A DNA stretch of 64,000 nucleotides from UBA12170 sp964293475 (GTDB lineage Bacteria > Bacteroidota > Bacteroidia > Bacteroidales > UBA12170), in the NCBI GenBank assembly GCA_964293475.1, contig CAXYYJ010000027.1, forward strand, positions 10,528 through 74,527, written 5' to 3'. A program made the position numbers and the translations under genes. The notes under the pieces were generated by a model, which saw only the letters and a program-made list of their open reading frames with translations, did not search any database and was not told where the DNA came from. Shown one piece after another: positions 25,593 to 33,622 of this stretch; position 1 is the stretch's first letter, and each line of letters begins with the position of its first letter.

Positions 25593-27014
25593 ATGACAGG
25601 AATTTTCAGCAGATTTCCGCGAACATTTTGGATTGCAAACACCATTGAGCTTTTTGAGCGTTTTGCCTGGTATGGCTTTTTTATGCTGTTTGCCAACTAT
25701 CTCACCAAATCGGGAGAACTCGGCGGATTGGAATTCAGCCAAAATCAAAAAGGTATCATTATGGGTGTGGGAACGGGCATTCTTTACTTCCTGCCCATCA
25801 TCACCGGAGCCATAGCCGATAAATGGGGATATAAAAAAGTGCTGTTTCTTTCGTTCATCATTTATGCATCGGCATTTGCAATTATTCCACTTTTCGACAC
25901 CTTTACCGGAGTGTTTATCAGCTATTTATATCTGGCTGTTGGCGCCGCACTCTTTAAACCGATCATTTCAGCCACAGTTTCCAAAACCACCACCAAAGAA
26001 ACTGCCTCCATTGGTTTTGGTATCTTTTATATGATGGTGAATATTGGTTCATTTTTCGGTCCACTACTAACCCTGGCGTTTAAGGATACTTCCTACGAAA
26101 TGGTGTTTTATTTGTCGGCGGGAATCATTTCCATTAATTTTATCCTTCTCCTTTTTTATAAAGAGCCCGACAAAATTGAAAATACCGATTCGCTCATTGT
26201 CACCCTTCAAACGATTTTTAGAAATATAATCCATGTGATGGCCGATTTCAAATTCGTGCTGTTTCTATTGATTGCCGCGGGTTTCTGGACCATGTACCTG
26301 CAGCTGTTTTTCACATTGCCTGTCTTTATTGAACAATGGGTAGATACTTCTTCATGGGTCAGTTTCTTCAACAACTCCATGCCATTTATTTCGGAAACCT
26401 ATAGCCGTGGCAATCAGATGGATCCTGAGTTTATCACCAATTTCGACGCTTTGTTTATTATTCTTTTTCAGATTTTGGTGAGCAGCATCATCATGCGGTG
26501 GAAAGCTTTAAAAGTGATGGTGAGCGGATTTCTCATCTCCACCATTGGACTCAGCCTGACTTTAATCACCCAAAATCCCCTGTTTATTCTGGTGGCCTTA
26601 TTTATTTTTGGGATTGGTGAAATGACGGCATCGCCCAAGATTACGGAGTATATTGGAAGTATTGCACCCGCCGATAAGAAAGCGCTGTATATGGGTTATT
26701 CATTCATTCCTATGTTTGTGGGGAATATTTTAGCCGGATTGGTTTCGGGGCCTGTTTATCAAAAAACCAGCGATTTGGTCAGCTTTGTGAGAATGGAAGC
26801 CGACAAACAAAACTTTTCAATCCCCCAGGGTTTAACTCAAACCGAGGAAATAAATTTTCTCTCCACTCAATTGGGAATGAATCACCGCGAAACAATCAAC
26901 TATTTGTGGGAAATCTATAACCCGTCGCAAATCTGGATGGTTGTAGCAGCCATTGGTTTTGCTGCTGCTTTTGGCTTGCTTCTTTATAACCGATTCATGT
27001 TTAAGAAGATATAA
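25593..27014 (+). CDS. MFS transporter of the proton-dependent oligopeptide (POT) type
   Basis: A 473-residue polytopic protein. The first helix carries ERFAWYGFFMLFANYL, a variant of the POT ExxERFxYY signature, followed by GAIADKWGYKKVLF and FGIFYMMVNIGSFFGPLL, typical of di- and tripeptide:H+ symporters. Twelve or more helices are predicted, with a larger central loop near residues 240-290. Import of small peptides is the most likely role; some relatives carry nitrate or amino-acid derivatives. Confidence 0.78.
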   Translation: MTGIFSRFPRTFWIANTIELFERFAWYGFFMLFANYLTKSGELGGLEFSQNQKGIIMGVGTGILYFLPIITGAIADKWGYKKVLFLSFIIYASAFAIIPLFDTFTGVFISYLYLAVGAALFKPIISATVSKTTTKETASIGFGIFYMMVNIGSFFGPLLTLAFKDTSYEMVFYLSAGIISINFILLLFYKEPDKIENTDSLIVTLQTIFRNIIHVMADFKFVLFLLIAAGFWTMYLQLFFTLPVFIEQWVDTSSWVSFFNNSMPFISETYSRGNQMDPEFITNFDALFIILFQILVSSIIMRWKALKVMVSGFLISTIGLSLTLITQNPLFILVALFIFGIGEMTASPKITEYIGSIAPADKKALYMGYSFIPMFVGNILAGLVSGPVYQKTSDLVSFVRMEADKQNFSIPQGLTQTEEINFLSTQLGMNHRETINYLWEIYNPSQIWMVVAAIGFAAAFGLLLYNRFMFKKI

Positions 27015-27022
27015 TCCATCAA

Positions 27023-27739
27023 TCACTTTTCGCGATAATGGTAATGAATTTGAGTTGGACGGGCATCTTCTGTCAGCGATTTTTTATCAGCTGATTGCTC
27101 CGACCGCCAATAAGCATCTTCATCATCGGGCACATCGGTATCGTCCCACTGAAACTCATCTTCTTTTGGCCCCTGTTTTCTGAAAGCCACAGCTGCTAAA
27201 AGGCCAGATAGAAAGCCAAACAGGTGCCCTTCCCAGCTGATGTTTTTATCGGGGAAAAACTCAGGAAAAAATCCCCAAATCATACTTCCGTAAAGAAAAG
27301 TAACAATTAAGGTAAGGGTGAGCAATCGTCGGTTATTGCGCAAAACTCCCGATAGAAACAAAAAAGCCACCAGGCCATACACCACTCCGCTGGCTCCAAT
27401 ATGATACGATTCGCGGGCACCAAGCCAAAGCCAAAGGCCCGTTAACAACCAAACAAGAACAAAAATCTTCCAGGCCAGTTCGCGATAAAAATAGAACAAC
27501 ATGGTTCCCAGGAAAAGAAATGGGGTGGTATTGGAAAGCAAATGCTCCCAGTCGCCATGAATAAATGGCATAGTAATAATTCCTCCCAAACTTTCCAGAT
27601 GATGCGGATAAACACCGCCCTGAGTAAACCTCCAATGGAAAAGCGTTTCCACAAGCTTTACCAACCACATGATGAGCGCCATGACAAAGGGCCAGAAAGC
27701 AGCTCTCAGCAATTCATTTTTTTCCTGTTGTGAATTCAT
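27023..27739 (-). CDS. Rhomboid-family intramembrane serine protease
   Basis: A 238-residue membrane protein with the rhomboid core: WEHLLSNTTPF early in the domain, the active serine in GASGVVYGL and the catalytic histidine in WEGHLFGFLSG. A cytosolic acidic tail (KEDEFQWDDTDVPDDEDAY) follows the last helix. Rhomboids cut membrane proteins within the bilayer; the substrate is unknown. An exact -7 element ends only 4-5 bases before two upstream ATGs, so I chose the third one at 27739. Confidence 0.8.
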   Translation of the reverse strand: MNSQQEKNELLRAAFWPFVMALIMWLVKLVETLFHWRFTQGGVYPHHLESLGGIITMPFIHGDWEHLLSNTTPFLFLGTMLFYFYRELAWKIFVLVWLLTGLWLWLGARESYHIGASGVVYGLVAFLFLSGVLRNNRRLLTLTLIVTFLYGSMIWGFFPEFFPDKNISWEGHLFGFLSGLLAAVAFRKQGPKEDEFQWDDTDVPDDEDAYWRSEQSADKKSLTEDARPTQIHYHYREK

Positions 27740-27752
27740 GGCCATCATAGAG

Positions 27753-27760
27753 CAAAAATA
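27753..27760 (-). promoter_or_regulatory. -7 element before the rhomboid gene
   Basis: TATTTTTG on the minus strand fits TAnnTTTG. Transcription should begin near 27746, which is why the ATG at 27739 is preferred over those at 27745 and 27748. Confidence 0.45.
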
Positions 27761-27801
27761 GTACAAAACCCTGCTTTTCAGCATTTTTGACAAAATGTCA
27801 T

Positions 27802-27826
27802 AAAAAAAGGGGAAAAATTCCCCTTT
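27802..27826 (-). terminator. Intrinsic terminator after rpoD
   Basis: The minus-strand hairpin AAAGGGGAA / TTCCCCTTT with a short loop is followed by a U run. It starts a few bases after the rpoD stop codon. Confidence 0.8.
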
Positions 27827-27829
27827 ATA

Positions 27830-28696
27830 TTATTGTCCTAAATACGATTTGAGCAGTTTGCTTCGCGAAGGATGTTTGAGTCGGCGGATGGCTTTCTCCT
27901 TAATTTGTCGCACGCGTTCGCGGGTCAAGTCGAATTTATCGCCTATTTCATCCAGCGTTAAACCATGATTCATTCCAATTCCATAGTACAAATTAATCAC
28001 TTCCCGCTCTTTCTCTGTGAGAGTAGAAAGGCTTCGCTCAATCTCTTTGTTTAGACTTTCCTTGAGCAGGTTATCGTCGGAGGCTGGAGTGTCGTCGCTG
28101 GGTAAAAAGTCAACCATGCTGGTGTCGTCTTCGTAAGAAATGGGTGCATCAATTGAAACCGAACGGCTCGAAATGCGCATGGCAGCATTAATCTTAAATT
28201 CAGATGTATCCAGATGGTGCGCAATTTCTTCCTCAGATGGGGGGCGGTTAAATTCCTGTTCCAGGTGAGAAATGGTCTTTTTAATTTTATTGATAGATCC
28301 TACCTGATTTAGCGGTAAACGAACAATTCTGGATTGCTCAGCCAAAGCCTGAAGAATGGATTGGCGAATCCACCACACAGCGTAGGAAATGAATTTAAAT
28401 CCTCTGGTTTCGTCGAAACGGCGGGCTGCTTTTATTAAACCCACATTCCCTTCATTAATTAAGTCCGGAAGGCTCAATCCCTGATTTTGATATTGCTTTG
28501 AAACAGAAACCACAAATCTGAGATTAGCTTTCACCAGTCTGTCTAAGGCCTGCTCGTCTCCTTCCCTTATTTTTTGAGCCAGCATAACTTCCTCTTCGGC
28601 AGTAATGAGCTCTTCGCGACCAATATCCGTCAGATATTTGTCGAGCGAGGCGTTCTCGCGATTGGTAATGGATTTATTTATTTTTAACTGGCGCAT
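27830..28696 (-). CDS. rpoD: Primary RNA polymerase sigma factor, Bacteroidota type
   Basis: A 288-residue sigma-70 with no region 1.1, as in Bacteroidota. Region 1.2 (LDKYLTDIGREELITAEEE), region 2 with NLRFVVSVSKQYQNQGLSLP and FKFISYAVWWIRQSILQAL, region 3 and region 4 with the DNA-binding helix GDKFDLTRERVRQIKEKA are all present. It directs transcription from the TTG / TAnnTTTG promoters found throughout this window. Its own promoter has both boxes, suggesting self-driven housekeeping expression. Confidence 0.95.
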   Translation of the reverse strand: MRQLKINKSITNRENASLDKYLTDIGREELITAEEEVMLAQKIREGDEQALDRLVKANLRFVVSVSKQYQNQGLSLPDLINEGNVGLIKAARRFDETRGFKFISYAVWWIRQSILQALAEQSRIVRLPLNQVGSINKIKKTISHLEQEFNRPPSEEEIAHHLDTSEFKINAAMRISSRSVSIDAPISYEDDTSMVDFLPSDDTPASDDNLLKESLNKEIERSLSTLTEKEREVINLYYGIGMNHGLTLDEIGDKFDLTRERVRQIKEKAIRRLKHPSRSKLLKSYLGQ

Positions 28697-28737
28697 GTTC
28701 TAATGTATTAATTTAGAGAGAATTATTACCCGATTAA

Positions 28738-28768
28738 CAAATATAAGTATTAATTGTCAAATTTCCAA
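28738..28768 (-). promoter_or_regulatory. Consensus promoter of rpoD
   Basis: TTG (28768-28766), a 20-base spacer and TATATTTG (28745-28738) on the minus strand, giving a leader of about 36 bases. Confidence 0.6.
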
Positions 28769-28971
28769 AAATACTTTGGAGGGTCATTGTTAAAAAACTA
28801 CTAAGCTTTTCCTTAAAGCCCTACGCTATAAGAACTCCAGAGAATAAATTATATTACAAAATAAATAATGGTTAAGCTTTTTTAACATCAAGAGCTCATA
28901 ACCAATTTATTCGAATCCTGTTTGATATCAACAAATCGTGAAATCAAAAAGCGGCCAATATCCATCTTTAA

Positions 28972-29724
28972 CTAAAAAAGGACATTGCTTATGAGCTGAA
29001 TATTGTAAACATCGGTTATTTCGTACTGAAACAATCCATCGGCTCCTATTAAAAACATATGCGATCCTCTAATGATGACATCATAGGCATCAATACCCTG
29101 AATACCCGAAACTAATTGTGGATAATTTGGATTGGAGTAATCATAAATAACAACACCCGCTGAGCCATTGCACACAAATACAAAATTCTGATAAAGTCCA
29201 AGTCCTTTGGGACCACTCATGTTCACACTGCTGAGCAATATGGGATTGGTTTTATTGGAAATATCGAGAATATCAAGTCTGTTGGCGCCATTATTCCAGT
29301 TGCATGAATTTGTTGAATTCAAGGTAACAAAAGCCAGAGAATCGTTGGCTACAACCGGGTCGCAGCTTGTAATATGCTCATAATAACTCATGTATTTAAT
29401 ATTCGACGGATTGGAGATATCATAGATATACATGCCATTGACCGATCCGATAAATAAAAAATCGTCGAGTGTAAATACAGTTTCGATTCCAAAATCCACA
29501 TTTACGGTGCTCAATAAGCCTGGCTGTGCAGAATTTGTAATGTCGTAAACTTTGAGCTGATATTCGTTTATTGCAAACAAATAATTGTCGGAAATACTAA
29601 ATTTTGCCATACTTCCACCCTGGCCGGAGCCATCGGTGTTGGGAGTTTCGGTGCTGTCTGAACTCTTGGAACAAGAGAACACAATCCCAGCAAATGCCAT
29701 TAAAATATATATTAACTTTTTCAT
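28972..29724 (-). CDS. LVIVD-repeat lipoprotein (C-terminal half of a split gene?)
   Basis: A 250-residue lipoprotein (lipobox GIVFSC) with a Ser/Thr/Gly linker (SSDSTETPNTDGSGQ), then beta-propeller-like LVIVD repeats: YQLKVYDITNSAQPGLLSTV, MYIYDISNPSNIKYM, LDILDISNKTNPILL and VVIYDYSNPNYPQL. The segment GGSMAKFSISDNYLFAINEY is, in family members I recall, an internal sequence of a single ~400-residue protein whose first half resembles the gene just upstream. The start MKKLIYI at 29724 is an ordinary lipoprotein start. Function unknown; probably a surface propeller. Confidence 0.65.
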   Translation of the reverse strand: MKKLIYILMAFAGIVFSCSKSSDSTETPNTDGSGQGGSMAKFSISDNYLFAINEYQLKVYDITNSAQPGLLSTVNVDFGIETVFTLDDFLFIGSVNGMYIYDISNPSNIKYMSYYEHITSCDPVVANDSLAFVTLNSTNSCNWNNGANRLDILDISNKTNPILLSSVNMSGPKGLGLYQNFVFVCNGSAGVVIYDYSNPNYPQLVSGIQGIDAYDVIIRGSHMFLIGADGLFQYEITDVYNIQLISNVLF

Positions 29725-29731
29725 AATCAGA

Positions 29732-30268
29732 TTATTCGTAATAATAATTATTTGTATAACACTTAGGATCATCCAGATCCGCCTGAACCCAGTCTACCAC
29801 ATAACCTCTCGACAGATCCACACACTCAAAATAAGTTTGATAGGGAACATTGGGAGGGAACATACTGTTCACTACAGGATAAATATCAGCAATTCTGTTG
29901 GTAACAGCGGGAGCTTGAATATTCGAAATATCCACAGTAATTAAATCTTCATAATTATCTGCGTAGAGAGAATTGCCTTTAATGGCAATATCGTGGTTTC
30001 CGTAAATTTTCAAAAAGCCAATTTTCTGAGGGTTTGCCGGATTGCTATTGTCGAAAACATGCACCCCAAGACCTATATCACCCACAAAAATATAATTGTC
30101 TTTGATGTAAATCTTGCCTTGATTTTTTAATTCTCTGGCAGCTTCAAAACTTACGATTTTAGCCTCTGCTTCTGAAACATAGACAGGCTTATAGCCTAAG
30201 ATTTTTGTACTATTACTCCCACTAAAAAAGAGAATAAACAAAAACATGAATAATAGGGATCGTTTCAT
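29732..30268 (-). CDS. Exported LVIVD-repeat protein (N-terminal half of a split gene?)
   Basis: A 178-residue protein with a hydrophobic signal (FMFLFILFFSG) but no lipobox cysteine. Recognisable repeats are KIYIKDNYIFVGDIGLGVHV with FDNSNPANPQKIGFLKI, and LITVDISNIQAPAVTNRIAD. The C-terminus (DDPKCYTNNYYYE) ends 7 bases before the next LVIVD gene. Its sequence corresponds to the N-terminal half of longer LVIVD proteins, so the pair may come from fission of one ancestral gene. Confidence 0.6.
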   Translation of the reverse strand: MKRSLLFMFLFILFFSGSNSTKILGYKPVYVSEAEAKIVSFEAARELKNQGKIYIKDNYIFVGDIGLGVHVFDNSNPANPQKIGFLKIYGNHDIAIKGNSLYADNYEDLITVDISNIQAPAVTNRIADIYPVVNSMFPPNVPYQTYFECVDLSRGYVVDWVQADLDDPKCYTNNYYYE

Positions 30269-30330
30269 AATATACCGAATTTGAACTTTGTTTGTTTTTG
30301 ATTTGACCTGTAAAGGTACACTATTAAAGA

Positions 30331-30365
30331 CAAAAAAGCTCAGATAAAGTTGTTTACCTGAGCTT
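30331..30365 (-). terminator. Intrinsic terminator after the aminotransferase gene
   Basis: Minus-strand arms AGCTCAG (30364-30358) and CTGAGCT (30344-30338) followed by a U run, shortly after the stop codon. Confidence 0.75.
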
Positions 30366-30383
30366 AAAATATTTTAAATAAAC

Positions 30384-31580
30384 CTAAATTCTACCAGGGT
30401 AAACTTTTAATGCTTCCTCCAGAATTTTCATACTTTGACGCAAGTCGCTGGTATTTAGAACATAAGAAATTCGTATTTCATCTTTTCCATACCCTTTTGT
30501 GCTATAAAACCCGCTGGCGGGAGCGCACATAACTGTTTGATTTTCAAAAGAAAAATCTTCGAGAAGCCATTGGCAGAAATGGTCGGAATCTTTTATAGGC
30601 AATTTTGCAACCACATAAAAAGCTCCTTTGGGGTTTGGACAGTAAGCGCCTTCAATTTTATTAATGGATTGAACCACCACATCGCGACGTTGAATATATT
30701 CATCAACAACTTCGGTAAAATAGCTTGCGGGGGTTTCCAATGCTGCCTCTGCTGCCACTTGTCCAAAACTAGGCGGACTCAAACGAGCCTGTGCAAATTT
30801 CATGGCGGTGGCCATTACCTGCTTGTTTTTGCTAATGAGGCATCCGATTCTAAACCCACAGGCAGAATAACGTTTGGAAACTGAGTCGATGAGAATACTG
30901 TGCTGATCGAGTCCTTCGAGATTCATCACCGAATGGTGTTTTTCGCCATCGTAAACAAACTCGCGGTATACTTCGTCGGCTATGAGATAAAGGTCGTATT
31001 TAAGCGCAATTTGCTTCAACACTTCCAATTCTTCCAGGGAGTAAAGATAACCGGTGGGGTTGTTGGGATTGCAAACGATGATGGCTTTGGTTTTTTCGGT
31101 AACAGCTTTTTCGAATTCGGCAATTGGAGGAAGTGCAAACCCATTGCTGATATGGCTAAAAATCGGTTTCACCTTTACTCCTGCATTGGTGGCAAAACCG
31201 TTGTAATTGGCATAGAAAGGCTCAGGAATAATGATTTCGTCGCCTTCGTCCATAATGCTCTGAATGGCAAACAAAATGGCTTCGGAAGCTCCCGCTGTAA
31301 TGATGATATCGGATGCTGTTATATCAATATTGTTTTTTTGATAATAGGCCGCAAGCTTATCTCTATATTTCTGATTACCTGCAGAATGACTATATTCCAC
31401 CACTTTCTCGGAATAATTTCTGATGGCCTCCATAGCCACTTCGGGGGTTTTAATGTCTGGTTGTCCTATGTTAAGATGGAAGACTTTAACCCCTCTTTTT
31501 TTGGCAGCTTCGGCAAATGGCACGAGCTTTCTGATGGGCGATTCGGGCATCAGTTTGCCTTTATTTGAAATTCCTGGCAT
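30384..31580 (-). CDS. Pyridoxal-phosphate aminotransferase (class I, AspC-like)
   Basis: A 398-residue fold-type I aminotransferase. It has the N-terminal VFHLNIGQPDIKTPE, the substrate/PLP region IIVCNPNNPTGYLYS, DEVYREFVYDGEKHH, and the PLP lysine in DSVSKRYSACGFRIG. Family members transaminate aspartate, aromatic or branched amino acids with 2-oxoglutarate; the exact substrate is not deducible. It lies just after the terminator of the DUF1573 gene and may depend on read-through or a promoter within the short gap. Confidence 0.85.
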   Translation of the reverse strand: MPGISNKGKLMPESPIRKLVPFAEAAKKRGVKVFHLNIGQPDIKTPEVAMEAIRNYSEKVVEYSHSAGNQKYRDKLAAYYQKNNIDITASDIIITAGASEAILFAIQSIMDEGDEIIIPEPFYANYNGFATNAGVKVKPIFSHISNGFALPPIAEFEKAVTEKTKAIIVCNPNNPTGYLYSLEELEVLKQIALKYDLYLIADEVYREFVYDGEKHHSVMNLEGLDQHSILIDSVSKRYSACGFRIGCLISKNKQVMATAMKFAQARLSPPSFGQVAAEAALETPASYFTEVVDEYIQRRDVVVQSINKIEGAYCPNPKGAFYVVAKLPIKDSDHFCQWLLEDFSFENQTVMCAPASGFYSTKGYGKDEIRISYVLNTSDLRQSMKILEEALKVYPGRI

Positions 31581-31601
31581 GATACATTTATTTGGTTATT
31601 T

Positions 31602-31634
31602 AAAAAAAATCCCGACGCTGTAAAAACGTCGGGA
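31602..31634 (-). terminator. Intrinsic terminator after the DUF1573 gene
   Basis: Minus-strand arms TCCCGACG (31634-31627) and CGTCGGGA (31617-31610), followed by eight U residues. Confidence 0.85.
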
Positions 31635-31673
31635 CAAATTTCCTATATTTTTTAATACCTTGAGCTTTAAAAG

Positions 31674-32135
31674 CTATTTATTTATGGGCGACATCTCGCT
31701 ATCCACGTTATTTGCGGGAATTGCGGAGGTTGGTTCGGGTATAACCTGTCCTTTTATTTTCAAGATAACATCGGTAACAGTAGCATTTGAAGTAACTGTG
31801 ATGGTCTTGTTAAATGAGCCCAATCGTTTGGTATCGTATTGAACATTGATACTATCAGTTTGACCAGGCATTAATGGTGTACGGGACCATTTAGGTATTG
31901 TACAACCACAGGAAGATTTAACTCTTGAGATGATAAGGGGTTCTTTTCCTGAATTTGTGTAAATAAATGTGTATTCTCCATCACCATTTTGATAGATAGT
32001 TCCGTAATCGTGTTCCGATTGTTCAAATGAAATGACAGGGGCATTTGGATTGGCAGGAGTTAATGTAGTTTCCTGAGCCATAGCGTTCCAACCAAAAGTC
32101 ACGAGCAAAGCAAGTGAAAGTAAAATCTTTTTCAT
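31674..32135 (-). CDS. DUF1573 exported protein
   Basis: A 153-residue protein with a signal peptide (cleavage after NAMA) and one immunoglobulin-like beta domain of the DUF1573 type, marked by HDYGTIYQNGDGEYTFIYTN and the family's VKSSCGCT motif. Such domains occur singly or in tandem in Bacteroidota envelope proteins; their role is unknown. An exact -7 element (TACTTTTG, 32180-32173) lies 38 bases upstream of the start. Confidence 0.8.
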   Translation of the reverse strand: MKKILLSLALLVTFGWNAMAQETTLTPANPNAPVISFEQSEHDYGTIYQNGDGEYTFIYTNSGKEPLIISRVKSSCGCTIPKWSRTPLMPGQTDSINVQYDTKRLGSFNKTITVTSNATVTDVILKIKGQVIPEPTSAIPANNVDSEMSPINK

Positions 32136-32172
32136 TTTTTAAACAGTTTTTAGGATTAAATAAATTTTAAGA

Positions 32173-32180
32173 CAAAAGTA
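32173..32180 (-). promoter_or_regulatory. -7 element before the DUF1573 gene
   Basis: TACTTTTG on the minus strand matches TAnnTTTG. The upstream TTG is at a shorter spacing than usual, so the match is on the -7 box only. Confidence 0.4.
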
Positions 32181-32285
32181 TGAATTATGATGCTCAACCG
32201 AGCTATTACACCATTTTTTAACATTAATTACCATGATTTCACATCGACCATTTAAACCTGAGCTCGTATTATTTCAAATTTGAAC

Positions 32286-33608
32286 TTAGTTATACTCAGA
32301 AATTATTCCACCGGTAATTCTTAAAAGCTCGGTATGCGTATCGATAAGATTATATACCGACTCAAGTCTGCTAAATTCAGCATTTATATATTGAATCTGC
32401 ACATCCCTGAAATTGAACGAATTAATACTCCCGTTTTTAAATTTTTCGGATGATAAGTCAAGGTTTAACTGCGCAGCTTCAAGACGGGCATTGGTGATAT
32501 CGAGCAATTGCTTGCGGATATTGTACATTTCGTAAATGGTGAACAATCCATTGGATAAAACCTGCTTCATCTGGCTTTCCTGAATCTGGCCAATCTCATC
32601 TTTTATCATGGCCTGGGCTAAAGCTCTCCGTGTTTTGCCTCCATTATAAAGATTAAAATTGAGACTGAAATTTACATAGAAATCATAGGAGTAACTGGAT
32701 GCTGCATCGGAGCCCAGATATTGAGACCGGCTGGAAATATAGTCGGTGCCTGAGCTCAAACTTAACGTGGGCCAAACAATGGCCTTGGCAAGCTCCACAT
32801 CCTTCTGCAATATTTCCATGTTAATATATTGATTATGAAGGGTTTTATTATCACTAAGCATTTTTGCTTCCAAATCGGCAAAGGGATAAAACTCAGTACT
32901 GGCCGTAAAATCGCTTGTGAGCTCATAGTTCATCGATTTATCTACACCCATAAGCAAATTTAAATTCAGCTCCGATGTCTTGAGTTCCAGACTTTGAAGC
33001 AGATAATTGGCCGAATCGCTCAAATAGGCTGTTTTAGCTTGCAACACATCGTAGGTTACCGCAGTTCCAAATTCCTTTTTCGACTGAAGATACTCGTATC
33101 GGTCGAAGCTGAGTTTTTTTACCTTTTCAATGGTGGCTAACTTTTCTGTATTGAGCAAGGTTTTATAATAGGCCAAAACAACAGCTTGCAATTTGTTCTC
33201 GATAATTACCACTGAATTGCCTTCGGAGAGTTGCTCTATCAAGGAAAGCTTATCCTTATTTATATAAACTGAGAATCCATTAAAAAGAACCCATTGTACC
33301 TGCACATAAGGCTGAATTCCCAATCGAAGCAAGTCATCTCTATCGCCTGTTGTTACAACTTTAGCATTGTCGAGCCGGTTGGTTTGACTGGCTCCTAAAA
33401 CCACAGAAGGAAACATACCAGCTGCTTCCCAGCTATTGTTAACCTGAGCCGATTCCAGGTTTTTATTGCCGATTAAAATGTCAAAATTTTGATTGAGAGC
33501 AATAGCCACAGCATCTTCGAGTGATAGAGGTGTCTTTTGTTGTGCATTCAACACATAAGGCTGAAAAAGCACCAATGCAATAAGGACGAATATATATTTC
33601 TTTATCAT
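32286..33608 (-). CDS. TolC-family outer-membrane efflux channel
   Basis: A 440-residue exported protein (signal peptide cleaved around LNAQQ) with the two long-helix repeats of TolC-type proteins, for example LSLEDAVAIALNQNFDILIG and SFDRYEYLQSKKEFGTAVTY. It forms the outer-membrane duct of the efflux pump whose inner-membrane and adaptor genes lie immediately upstream on the same strand, 14 and 25 bases apart. All three together make a complete tripartite pump. Confidence 0.88.
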   Translation of the reverse strand: MIKKYIFVLIALVLFQPYVLNAQQKTPLSLEDAVAIALNQNFDILIGNKNLESAQVNNSWEAAGMFPSVVLGASQTNRLDNAKVVTTGDRDDLLRLGIQPYVQVQWVLFNGFSVYINKDKLSLIEQLSEGNSVVIIENKLQAVVLAYYKTLLNTEKLATIEKVKKLSFDRYEYLQSKKEFGTAVTYDVLQAKTAYLSDSANYLLQSLELKTSELNLNLLMGVDKSMNYELTSDFTASTEFYPFADLEAKMLSDNKTLHNQYINMEILQKDVELAKAIVWPTLSLSSGTDYISSRSQYLGSDAASSYSYDFYVNFSLNFNLYNGGKTRRALAQAMIKDEIGQIQESQMKQVLSNGLFTIYEMYNIRKQLLDITNARLEAAQLNLDLSSEKFKNGSINSFNFRDVQIQYINAEFSRLESVYNLIDTHTELLRITGGIISEYN

Positions 33609-33622
33609 AAATTATAGTCTGT

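Noticed and set aside
30900..31568. A 222-codon open frame on the plus strand
   Set aside because: Antisense to the aminotransferase, with a low-complexity Phe/Gly-rich product that only mirrors the codon use of the real gene.
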